The translations under genes and the position numbers were made by a program. Positions 24,929 through 33,562 of a stretch of 64,000 nucleotides of DNA are shown here, piece by piece; positions within the stretch are counted from its first letter, which is position 1; the number at the start of each line of letters is the position of its first letter. Source of the stretch: Fulvivirga imtechensis AK7 (lineage in GTDB: Bacteria > Bacteroidota > Bacteroidia > Cytophagales > Cyclobacteriaceae); the NCBI RefSeq assembly GCF_000331535.1, contig NZ_AMZN01000046.1:1-64000 (forward strand). The letters are read 5' to 3'. A model generated the notes under the pieces. That model did not search any database, was not told where the DNA came from, and worked only from the letters and a program-made list of their open reading frames with translations.

Positions 24929-27739
24929 TTATTTCACTGTAAAGCTTTCTATCACCGGGTGAGGGCTGTTAACCCGCAAGGTATACAGCCCCGGAGAAAG
25001 CTTGTTCTGGAAAACTAATTGCAGCGTGCCGGCTCCCGGAGGAGCTGTCTGCCCATGTACTGTTTTACCATGAAGATCATAAACCTCTACCTGTATAAGA
25101 TCCCCTGTTTCAAAAGCTGTTAAGCGTACATTAAGGTATTCCCCATTGGCAGGGACCGGGAAAAGCGCTATTTTTTGCTGTTGATCGGTAATGTTATAAT
25201 TCACCCCTACCAGATCAAAGTATCTGGAAGTGCCATCGAAATCGGTTTGCTTCAAGATGTAATATGAAGTGCCCTCAACAGGGGAGAAGTCTGTGGCGGT
25301 ATAGTTATTCTTCACGTCAGCGTTTCCCATTCCTTGTATAGTGGCTACAACTTCAAAATTTTTAAGGTCTGTCGTTCTCTCTATGGTAAAGAAGTCGTTG
25401 TTAATTTCCAATGCAGTACTCCAGGATAAGTTTACCTGATCTCCGGTAAGTTCCGCCTTAAAGTAAATAAGATCAACCGGTAGTGGCGCTGAGGCTGCCG
25501 ACTCTACACCAAACGGAGAAAAAGAGGTGATCCCCGAAGCTGTCGCGGTATAAGGTCCGCTACCTGCAGAAGGGCCGTTGTACATCACCTCCCAGTGGGA
25601 GCCATCGTGGTGTAGCAGGTTAACATCGGCTCTGTCAAAACCCGGAAGTTCGTCAGAGGCTGACCACTGCAATGTTAGCGTGGCGTCAGAGCCGCCAATC
25701 GTCTCCTCCTCTATAAACCACATGCGTCCCACTGCATCTGCAGCAATGCCTGCCGTGCCACAATCCCCGCCAGAATTTATTTTATCACATAAGGTTACAC
25801 TAAAGTTGTCTGCCACGCCCGTGGAATTATCGAAAGTAAGCGGAGTATATGACGATGAAGAAACTCCTACCGGAAACAAGATAGGCCCCGTCCTTCCTCC
25901 CGACCCGATATTACTCTGGGTCAGGTGTCCGTTATTCACAACTATGAAACTTGATACTGCCCCACCGGAAATACGACCTGTGGCTGCAATGATCATATTG
26001 CTACCTCCCACATCGATATTACCACTGTTCAATGTCAGGGTGCCGGCCACACGAACATCGGAAGACAATAGCACACGGCCACCGCCTTTTATTATTGCCA
26101 ATCCGCCAAAGCTTTCCTCACCTGTTGTGGCAATAGTCTGATCCGTAATTCCATCGAATATTACGGTACCCGTGCCCTCATTAAAGGGATTGGCATTGTC
26201 ACTATTATTGGTCCAGTTTCCCGCAAGACGAATATTGTTAGCGCCAGGATTAAGTTGAGAAGAGCCGGTAATATAAAGGTCTCCGTTTACATCAAGTTCC
26301 GTTTGAGCAGATTTGGCATCAGATCCGGATACAGTCAGGTTGCTGTAGTTCACCGGTATAATGTTCTGTGGCCCCGCACCATTGTAGTTAAATGTGTTTG
26401 TGCCATCAGAACAGTTGAGGATGGCATTTACTGAAGTATCATGCCCTCCACCAGTATGGCTCCAGTTCCAAACACCACCATGCAAATTATTAAACCTGCT
26501 ACCGGTGTCGATGCTTCCGTTAATAAAATTACCCGTTTGGTTGATCACACCTGAGTTGCTAATGGTAAGATTGGCATTGTTGAGGGATATATTGCTAAAT
26601 GTCAGGGTGCCCCCCGCAGTATTGGTAATAATATTATCATCATCACCAGCGCCCGCTTCTATATTACCGTTCAAGGAAATAACTCCATTGTTAATGAGCG
26701 TTGAGTTATCATTATCGAACAGAATACGATTTGCAGTCAAGCCTGCCGCAGAATTATTGACCAATACGGTGTTCCTTTGCTCAAAATCTATATCGTTGAG
26801 CACCGTAATGGCCGAGTTACCGGTAAGCTCAAGCCGAGCGCCAGCGGTGGGAAGGACCAGATTAGTCATGGTATAACTGCCTGAGTTGTGCAAATGGGCA
26901 GAAAGAGGATTGTTAAAACGCATGTTGGCAACATTACCATTATTACTAATTGTACCACCGGACTGTATATCCACAAAACCGGAGGCAATATTGAGACTGG
27001 CATTGCCTGTCCATCGTAAAATGCCGGTATTGTGAATAACCACGGCTGCCGCGGTAGCATCAGTATTGATCACCACCTGATCTCCATCTCCAATTACCAC
27101 TACTTCCGACCCGGTAGGTGTACAGCTACATGCATCTTGTTCTCCCGAAAAATCGTCAGCCGACCATACGGTGCCATTGTTCCAGGGGCCGTTCCTTCGT
27201 GAGTAAAGCACCGGAACTGTGGCCAGCGTAACATTATCAAAATAAATAAAGTCATCTGTACTCACGCGTATTACTATCTGCAGGCTGTTACCCGATAACA
27301 CCCGTGAAGCTGTCGCTGATCCTCCAACGGTAAAAAAACCGCTTTCTTGTTCAAAAAATAATTCTTCAGGACCTCCGTCCAGTCTATAGTACATCCGGAT
27401 ATAGTCGCTGTTATTAAAAAAAGCGGTGATAATCCAGTTGGCATCTATACTAAGTCTGGCATAGTTGCTGACAGAAATATCTATGATTTCTGACGTCCAA
27501 ACTGCTTCAGTTGACAGACCGGAAGCTTGAAATTCTGCACCCTGTACTGAAAAAATACCTCCTCCGTGTTGGTCAATAGTCCAATCATTGCCTGCTGGCA
27601 AATTAATGTCTGAGCCTGCTGTGGTCCCATTAGGGTAAGTTGAAAAATCTTCCTGCCAAATTATGTCTTGCGCAAATACGGTTGGGCTGACAATCATGAA
27701 AAGAAGTATGAGCCACAGCTTTTTGTTGATAACATCCAT
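24929..27739 (-). CDS. T9SS type A sorting domain surface protein 1
   Basis: 936 residues with a Sec signal peptide (KLWLILLFMIVSPTVFAQ). Residues ~20-175 look like a jellyroll domain. A GPWNNGTVWSADDF segment and a CSCTP motif begin a long Asn/Thr/Gly-rich repetitive beta-helix-like region (about 185-640). Next is a conserved block with ITSFSPFGVE and LPVDLIYFKAEL (about 710-735), a fibronectin-like part (FFTIERTTDL; YYILKQTDFDG), and the C-terminal type A sorting domain (FPVPANGEYLNV to SPGLYTLRV and a final SFTVK). T9SS exports it through the outer membrane and attaches it or releases it. First of four tandem paralogues; probably an adhesin or matrix protein. Confidence 0.8.
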   Translation of the reverse strand: MDVINKKLWLILLFMIVSPTVFAQDIIWQEDFSTYPNGTTAGSDINLPAGNDWTIDQHGGGIFSVQGAEFQASGLSTEAVWTSEIIDISVSNYARLSIDANWIITAFFNNSDYIRMYYRLDGGPEELFFEQESGFFTVGGSATASRVLSGNSLQIVIRVSTDDFIYFDNVTLATVPVLYSRRNGPWNNGTVWSADDFSGEQDACSCTPTGSEVVVIGDGDQVVINTDATAAAVVIHNTGILRWTGNASLNIASGFVDIQSGGTISNNGNVANMRFNNPLSAHLHNSGSYTMTNLVLPTAGARLELTGNSAITVLNDIDFEQRNTVLVNNSAAGLTANRILFDNDNSTLINNGVISLNGNIEAGAGDDDNIITNTAGGTLTFSNISLNNANLTISNSGVINQTGNFINGSIDTGSRFNNLHGGVWNWSHTGGGHDTSVNAILNCSDGTNTFNYNGAGPQNIIPVNYSNLTVSGSDAKSAQTELDVNGDLYITGSSQLNPGANNIRLAGNWTNNSDNANPFNEGTGTVIFDGITDQTIATTGEESFGGLAIIKGGGRVLLSSDVRVAGTLTLNSGNIDVGGSNMIIAATGRISGGAVSSFIVVNNGHLTQSNIGSGGRTGPILFPVGVSSSSYTPLTFDNSTGVADNFSVTLCDKINSGGDCGTAGIAADAVGRMWFIEEETIGGSDATLTLQWSASDELPGFDRADVNLLHHDGSHWEVMYNGPSAGSGPYTATASGITSFSPFGVESAASAPLPVDLIYFKAELTGDQVNLSWSTALEINNDFFTIERTTDLKNFEVVATIQGMGNADVKNNYTATDFSPVEGTSYYILKQTDFDGTSRYFDLVGVNYNITDQQQKIALFPVPANGEYLNVRLTAFETGDLIQVEVYDLHGKTVHGQTAPPGAGTLQLVFQNKLSPGLYTLRVNSPHPVIESFTVK

Positions 27740-27761
27740 GTCTTAGTTGGTTTTAGTGGAT

Positions 27762-27791
27762 AATGTATTCAAAAAGCCGGCACAATGTCAA
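27762..27791 (-). promoter_or_regulatory. possible promoter of T9SS gene 1
   Basis: On the minus strand TTGACA (27786-27791), 18 bases, TACATT (27762-27767), about 22 bases before the ATG at 27739. This resembles a general sigma-70 promoter more than the Bacteroidota type, so it is weak evidence. The rest of the 209 bp gap (27740-27948) shows only the 15-bp palindrome TACCATTTAATGGTA near 27906. Confidence 0.25.
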
Positions 27792-27948
27792 AATGACATT
27801 GAAAACCAACCTACAAGGTAAACAACTTGATTATCAGTTGCTTTTGAATAAAAAGCAAAAACTAAGGCTGGTATGTTTACAGCGCGATTTGCACCATCAA
27901 GACATACCATTTAATGGTAGTAATGATACATTTAACGAAATAAATGGA

Positions 27949-30540
27949 CTATTTAACGATAAAAGCTTGACTTTTAAGCTCCCCATCATGAAACAGCAAT
28001 GTATAGATTCCAGGTGAAAGAGGATGTTTGAAGTGAATTAACAGCGGCACGCCCTGTTGAACATTCCTTTCAACGCTGAGTACTTTTTTACCCTGACCGT
28101 CAATTACATGAATGGTGCATACCCTGTCTTCCTTCAGTTGCGGGTTTAAAATATTGATATAGTCTCCTTCATTAGGCACCGGGTACACCTGTAGCTGGTC
28201 GCTCTGCATAACCACATATTCTACTTTCACCGGAGCTGAATAAGTGAAGGAACCATCAAAATCTGTTTGCCTCAGTCTGTAATACGCTTTGCCTTTCAGT
28301 GGAGCATTGTCTGCTAAATAGTACCTCGAAATCTCATGTGAAGTACCCTTTCCCCTCACTGAACCAACTTCAGTAAATGACACCAGGTCCACTGATCGCT
28401 CCACTGTAAAAAAGTCGTTGTTTAATTCCGAAGCAGTCTCCCAGGTCAGCGCTACATAATGCGATTTACTTTTAGCATTAAAAAAGAGCAGCTCAACAGG
28501 AAGCGGAGTGTCTGTAGCATCTTCAACCCCAAAAGGAGAGAATGATGTGACACCTGAAACACTTGCCGTATAAGGCCCTGTACCTGTAGCAGAGGTGTTT
28601 CCTACGGTTTCCCAGTAAGCGCCATTATGATGCACTATGTTGATGTCAGCACGATCAAAGCCCGAAAGCTCATTAGTGGCTCCCCATTGAAAAACCAGTG
28701 TCGCGCTTGATCCACCCACGACAGCCTCATCGATAAACCAGGTTCTGTCTACCACATTCACCGACTGCATGGTACCGGTAGCGCAACCTCCCTCTTCGTA
28801 AATATTAGAACAAACCCTCACTGTGAAATTATCTGCCGTACCGGAGTTGTTGATAGTCAGAGGTGTATAGCTGGTTGTGTTTATTCCAACAGGAAATAAA
28901 ACTCCTCCACTTCTTCCTCCCGTGCCGATATTGTTTTGAATAAGGCTACCATTTCCATCGATTACAACATACCTTGCCGAAGAGGCATTGGCAATGCTTC
29001 CACTGTTTCCTATAGTCAAATTATGGTCTCCCAGGGCAACGAATCCGTTGGTCAGGTACATCATACCACTTACGCTGGTAACGCCCTGCAATGATTTTGT
29101 TCCTCCTCCGGCAATGCCCAGATTGTTGTAAGACAATGGCATCACTAACTGGTCACCTGCGCCATTATACCTTACAGTACCCGCTGCATTGAAAACATTG
29201 GGCATATCAGCATCATAGGCCACCCCTCCGGTATAACCCCAGAACCAGAAACTACCGCCAAGATTGTTGAAACTGCTGCTGCTCCCGATATTAAGAAAAT
29301 TACCTGACTGACTAAGCGTACCGGAATTGTTGATGGTCATATTACTACCGGAAAGGTTAATATCTCCTCCGATATCCAGGTGGGCGCCTGAGGCATTGGT
29401 AAATGTATTACCATCATCGCCTGTCCCTGCCAATAGATCATCAGTTATTATTATATCTCCGTAATTAGTGAATGTAGCGTTGTCGTCATTGAACAACAGG
29501 TCATCGCCTATAGTAAATGTTCCGGTAGAATTATTGTTTATCGTCCCTGCAGCGCTGATATGAAAGTCTTCCAACAGTGTAATATCGCCATCACCACTTA
29601 TATTTAAAGTGTTGGCACCAAACATATACAACCTGTCGATGCTAAATGTTGAGCCCGAATGGACCACTAATTGACTTGTACCCGAGCCCCCCTCAAAGTC
29701 CAGGTCCGAGTTGGTCTGCCCATTTTCATCGAATGTACCTCCGCTGTTAATGGTAAAGGTACCATCGTTCATAACATTCAACTCAACATTACCGGCTGTA
29801 AATAGCAGGCTTCCGGTATTTTCAATGGTAATGTCATTTACTTCAGCATCCACATTTAAATTGACAGTGCGGGTATTTCCAATATTAACAGGTGTACTTC
29901 CGTTAGGAAAGCAGTTGCAAGCCGCCCCGGCATAACCCGTGGTGGACCAGATAGCGCCATCATCCCAATCGCCATCTGCTATGGAGTATAAAGTGGCCCC
30001 TCCAACTGCACTCTCTACCACTACATTATCTATGGTATGGAATTCCTGATCGTTGAGAAACCTGACTACTATAACTACACTTGATCCTGAAACTGTGGTT
30101 GTGGCAGTGCCACTTCCGAAGTCATCATTGAAGCTGGCAAATTCTACTTCAGTCGGGCTACCATCCAGTTTATAGTATACTTTTACATAATCGGAGGGCT
30201 CAGCGTTGCTATATTCCAATACATCCACCGATATTGAAGTACTTCCGGAAATGGCAATAGATCCTGATTCCCATACAGCCTCTGTTCCCACCGAACTGGC
30301 AGTTAAGTCCTGGAAGCTGGCATCAACAGCCAAAGACCCGGATGAGCCCTGGATGGTTGTCCATGGAGTATTGTCAGCATCGCTGGTAGCGCCATTGGGT
30401 TGGGTGTTAAACCTTTCGAGATAATAATATTGCGCTTGTAGCGTTAACGAGGAGAAGAATAATAATACTGAAATTAAAATAACACCAATAGCCACAGGGA
30501 GTCTGTTTCCGGTATTATGATACTGTTTTATCAGTTTCAT
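27949..30540 (-). CDS. T9SS type A sorting domain surface protein 2
   Basis: 863 residues, signal peptide (VAIGVILISVLLFFSSLTLQAQ after a charged start). Same plan as protein 1: jellyroll-like N-terminus (about 30-190), DGDWDDGAIWSTTGY and CNCFPNG, a long beta-helix-like region rich in short INNSGT-type turns, VTSFSPFGVED, LPVELLFFNAKSK, FFTVERSVDL, YYRLRQTDFDGSFTYS, and the sorting domain (YPVPNEGDYINIL to SPGIYTLLFHDG). Protein 1 and this one share the N-terminal jellyroll that proteins 3 and 4 lack. Role probably surface adhesion or matrix; no enzymatic motif seen. Confidence 0.8.
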   Translation of the reverse strand: MKLIKQYHNTGNRLPVAIGVILISVLLFFSSLTLQAQYYYLERFNTQPNGATSDADNTPWTTIQGSSGSLAVDASFQDLTASSVGTEAVWESGSIAISGSTSISVDVLEYSNAEPSDYVKVYYKLDGSPTEVEFASFNDDFGSGTATTTVSGSSVVIVVRFLNDQEFHTIDNVVVESAVGGATLYSIADGDWDDGAIWSTTGYAGAACNCFPNGSTPVNIGNTRTVNLNVDAEVNDITIENTGSLLFTAGNVELNVMNDGTFTINSGGTFDENGQTNSDLDFEGGSGTSQLVVHSGSTFSIDRLYMFGANTLNISGDGDITLLEDFHISAAGTINNNSTGTFTIGDDLLFNDDNATFTNYGDIIITDDLLAGTGDDGNTFTNASGAHLDIGGDINLSGSNMTINNSGTLSQSGNFLNIGSSSSFNNLGGSFWFWGYTGGVAYDADMPNVFNAAGTVRYNGAGDQLVMPLSYNNLGIAGGGTKSLQGVTSVSGMMYLTNGFVALGDHNLTIGNSGSIANASSARYVVIDGNGSLIQNNIGTGGRSGGVLFPVGINTTSYTPLTINNSGTADNFTVRVCSNIYEEGGCATGTMQSVNVVDRTWFIDEAVVGGSSATLVFQWGATNELSGFDRADINIVHHNGAYWETVGNTSATGTGPYTASVSGVTSFSPFGVEDATDTPLPVELLFFNAKSKSHYVALTWETASELNNDFFTVERSVDLVSFTEVGSVRGKGTSHEISRYYLADNAPLKGKAYYRLRQTDFDGSFTYSAPVKVEYVVMQSDQLQVYPVPNEGDYINILNPQLKEDRVCTIHVIDGQGKKVLSVERNVQQGVPLLIHFKHPLSPGIYTLLFHDGELKSQAFIVK

Positions 30541-30759
30541 TGGTTGGGTTTGGGTTTAGGTTAATCATCCTGTGGGACCATGCTGAAGAGACACTAAAAA
30601 AGCCTGATGCAGCATAAACCCTACAGGCAAAATCTTTTAAAGATACAATCTTTATGAAATATATCCAACTGAATGACTGCAAGTTGAAGTAATCATTCTC
30701 CAAAAAATCCTAAAGCCACCTCATTATTCAATATACAGCCCCAGCGCTTTACATAAAAG

Positions 30760-30778
30760 CAGAAAGGCGCCCTTTCTG
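30760..30778 (-). terminator. hairpin terminator after T9SS gene 3
   Basis: 8-bp stem CAGAAAGG / CCTTTCTG with a 3-base loop (30768-30770), 30 bp beyond the stop of the gene ending at 30809. On the minus strand it is followed by CTTTTATG, a short T-rich tail. The rest of the 268 bp gap up to 30541-30808 shows no gene; AGAGACACTA (30587-30596) is a possible scrap of the TIR element. Confidence 0.5.
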
Positions 30779-30808
30779 ACACCTTTCAATCTATTAATTT
30801 ACAAAAAA

Positions 30809-32869
30809 CTAGTTCACGGTAAATTGCTTCACCATTGGTTCTGAACCCTGTACTCTTACGGTGTAGATACCCTGGGGAAGCTTTTGGTCAAAGTTGAGCG
30901 TGATCTCCTCATTATTGCTGATCAGTACGGGGCCCTCGTAAATTATTTGCCCTTGCACATTCATTACGGTCACTGATCTCTTGCCATCCGATGCCATTCC
31001 ATGTGCCATTAGCTTTATGAATTCGCCTTTATTTGGCACTGGGTAGATGTTCAGGTTCGCCTCTGCAGACCCGGAAGCTGTATTGACTACTTTTTCGATA
31101 TCAGAATAAGTAAAGGTGCCATCAAAATCGGTTTGCTTAAGCCTATAATAAAACACCCCTTGTGAGGGATTTAGATCGAAGAATTTATAGTCATTTCTCT
31201 CTTCTGTAGTTCCTTTGCCTTTCACCGTGCCTACTTCTTGGAAATTCTCAAGGTCAGTAGTTTTTTCTATAGTGAAGAAATCATTGTTCAGCTCTGAAGC
31301 TGTTGCCCATTCTAGCAATACAGCTTCGCTTTGCAGAGCAGCATTGAATGATACAAGTTCTACTGGAAGTACGCCATCCTCACCTTCAATACCGAATGGC
31401 GAGAATGAAGTAATACCTGATGCAGACATGGTATAAGGTCCTGTTCCGGAGGCTGCACCCTCGGCCATTCTCTCCCATTGACTGCCATCATAGTGAATCA
31501 ACCTTACATTTAATGGACTAAAACCTGATAGCTGATCGGATACACCCCACTGAAGCGTTAGGGATACGTCTGACCCCCCGGCTACCTCTTCATCGATAAA
31601 CCATGTCTTATTCACTGCGTTAGCAGTTTGTACTGTCCCGGAATACCCATTATCGTAAATTGCGGACACCAATCTTACCGCAAAATTGTCGGCAGTACCT
31701 GCCGAATTATTCAATGTAAGCGGTGTATAACTGGAGGAACTTCTACCCACCGGAAACAAAATATCACCTGCTTTGCCTCCTGAACCAATATTATTTTGTG
31801 ATAAACGGCCATTACCATTCGTAATGATAAAACGTGATGAAGAGGCATTAGCAATACTTCCGTTATTGCCAATAGTAAGATCAGCATCATTGAGCGCCAC
31901 ATATCCGGCTGATAGCGTCAAAGTTCCATTTACTGTGGTATTGCCCTGAAGCTGCTTTGTACCAGAGCCGGATATTATAACGTTTTCATAAATTACAGGC
32001 TGGATCTGCTGAGCTCCTGTACCTGCATAAATCATAGTACCACCCGCAGTTAATGCACCTGCCAGATTAGAATGCGGAGTACCTGTATAGGTCCAACTCC
32101 AGACACCCGTTGACAGATTTATAAAACTACAATTGGTACTAATGTTAACAAAATTACCTGTTTGATTAATCGTACCTGCATTTTGAAAAACTCCATCTGC
32201 CGATTGAAAATTAATCCTGTCTCCTATATTTAATACTGCCCCTACGTTATTAATGACAGTGTTACCATCTCTTGTTGCACCCGTGGTGCGTATATCATCG
32301 GTTATAGATATTGTGCCATTATTTATCAGCAATGCATTGTTTGCCTCAAAAACCACATCGTCCCCAATATCAAGCTCTCCTGTCAGGTTATTAGTCAGGC
32401 TTGTGTTGTTGTTCTGAAAATAAATAGAAGCTCCTATGTCGATATCTCCATTACCACTAATGCTAATCTCAGCGTTATCGGCTGAAAGCACTAAATTATT
32501 TGCACTCAACGTAACTCCTCCATTTACAATTAATTGATTTCCTACACCTGTGGTCGTTATCTGATTAGTACCAAAATCATTATTTAATGTAAGACTTGCA
32601 CTATTACTCAGGATAACCTGTAACGGATTGTTCTCCGAGCTTGACAATATCGGATCTGGAGCTGTTCCATATTGGCTTTTATCAATAACTGCGTAATCAA
32701 AGATCCATGGTACTCCATTACCCCCAAAATCATCTTCCCAGTTTCCCGAATCTCCCCAATCAGAACTTGATGCCCCAGTCCAGGTATAGGTAAGGCACGC
32801 CATTGATTTGGAATAATCAGCTAGATTAACAATCAACACCAGTAAGAGAATTTTGATGAAATGTTTCAT
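30809..32869 (-). CDS. T9SS type A sorting domain surface protein 3
   Basis: ATG 32869 gives 686 residues with signal peptide (HFIKILLLVLIVNLADYSKSMA); ATG 32884 is possible. No jellyroll: it begins directly with YTWTGASSSDWGDSGNW, a module seen at the start of many T9SS cargo. A beta-helix-like region follows with repeated INN/LNNN turns, then ITSFSPFGIEGEDG, LPVELVSFNAAL, FFTIEKTTDLENF, YYRLKQTDFDGTFTYS and the sorting domain (YPVPNKGEFIKLM to LPQGIYTVRVQG, QFTVN). It is closest to protein 4 throughout. Secreted by T9SS and retained on or released from the surface; function otherwise unknown. Confidence 0.8.
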   Translation of the reverse strand: MKHFIKILLLVLIVNLADYSKSMACLTYTWTGASSSDWGDSGNWEDDFGGNGVPWIFDYAVIDKSQYGTAPDPILSSSENNPLQVILSNSASLTLNNDFGTNQITTTGVGNQLIVNGGVTLSANNLVLSADNAEISISGNGDIDIGASIYFQNNNTSLTNNLTGELDIGDDVVFEANNALLINNGTISITDDIRTTGATRDGNTVINNVGAVLNIGDRINFQSADGVFQNAGTINQTGNFVNISTNCSFINLSTGVWSWTYTGTPHSNLAGALTAGGTMIYAGTGAQQIQPVIYENVIISGSGTKQLQGNTTVNGTLTLSAGYVALNDADLTIGNNGSIANASSSRFIITNGNGRLSQNNIGSGGKAGDILFPVGRSSSSYTPLTLNNSAGTADNFAVRLVSAIYDNGYSGTVQTANAVNKTWFIDEEVAGGSDVSLTLQWGVSDQLSGFSPLNVRLIHYDGSQWERMAEGAASGTGPYTMSASGITSFSPFGIEGEDGVLPVELVSFNAALQSEAVLLEWATASELNNDFFTIEKTTDLENFQEVGTVKGKGTTEERNDYKFFDLNPSQGVFYYRLKQTDFDGTFTYSDIEKVVNTASGSAEANLNIYPVPNKGEFIKLMAHGMASDGKRSVTVMNVQGQIIYEGPVLISNNEEITLNFDQKLPQGIYTVRVQGSEPMVKQFTVN

Positions 32870-32884
32870 AATATCAGACTTCAA

Positions 32885-33453
32885 ATTATCAGCTAGTTGT
32901 TCATAGATTGTCTTAGTAACAAATAGTCCATATTAACGCAATTTACTTTAAAAATATCATTTTATGAAAATTTTATCTTAAAAGTATGTTTTAAGCTAAA
33001 AAACAACATTTTCACTTTGTGTCGAAACAGGAGCTGCCCGGTAACTGCAATAAAGGCACACTTTATAATATACTGATGGTAAGATAGTTAATTTCAACAT
33101 CCAATCACTGGTAGCAAATGCTGATGGCATTAAGACAGGCAATTTCTTCCCATTTTTAGACTTTCAGGCCCATAATGAAATGATTTCACACTATGCATAG
33201 TACTTTAATCGTGCATGTTATAAGCAACAAAAAAGGGAATTTCTCTCAAATTATCTTTATGATAATTTTACTTTACATGCCTTTCTTTTTATAGTCTAAT
33301 GACCTAATACATGCAGCTTTACTGATAGTCGGGAGGGTTATTCAATGAACAACGCTTTTATTTTCACGCTTTCGCAGCAACAACCTTAAAGGATAGTTAT
33401 GAACATACGTTAACCATTGTCGCACCTATGACTCGCTGAAGAGCAGATGCCGT
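32885..33453. other. AT-rich gap without a recognisable gene
   Basis: No credible ORF on either strand and no promoter match I trust. The left 100 bp is the upstream region of T9SS gene 3. From 33454 on, the gap is filled by a TIR-element remnant. Confidence 0.5.
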
Positions 33454-33562
33454 AACTAGCTAGTGTTGTGTTAAGCATACTTTAGCCATTCCAAGCTTTG
33501 TTCTACGTGAGTATTTTTGGGGCGAGCGTAACGCAGACATTGGCGTTTTCTTAGAGACACTA
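33454..33562. mobile_element. hybrid remnant of two TIR element families
   Basis: The left half (33454-33505: ACTAGCTAGTGTTGTGTTAAG, then CATACTTTAGCCAT) is nearly identical to 42343-42393. The right half (33514-33562, TTTTTGGGGCGAGCGTAACG to TTCTTAGAGACACTA) matches 40600-40650 and 58455-58503. The last three bases are the stop codon (TAG on the minus strand) of T9SS gene 4, so the element boundary coincides with the gene end. Confidence 0.55.

Noticed and set aside
25578-26876. 187- and 160-residue plus-strand frames
   Set aside because: Antisense to T9SS gene 1; repetitive Thr/Asn codons in the real gene keep the complement open.
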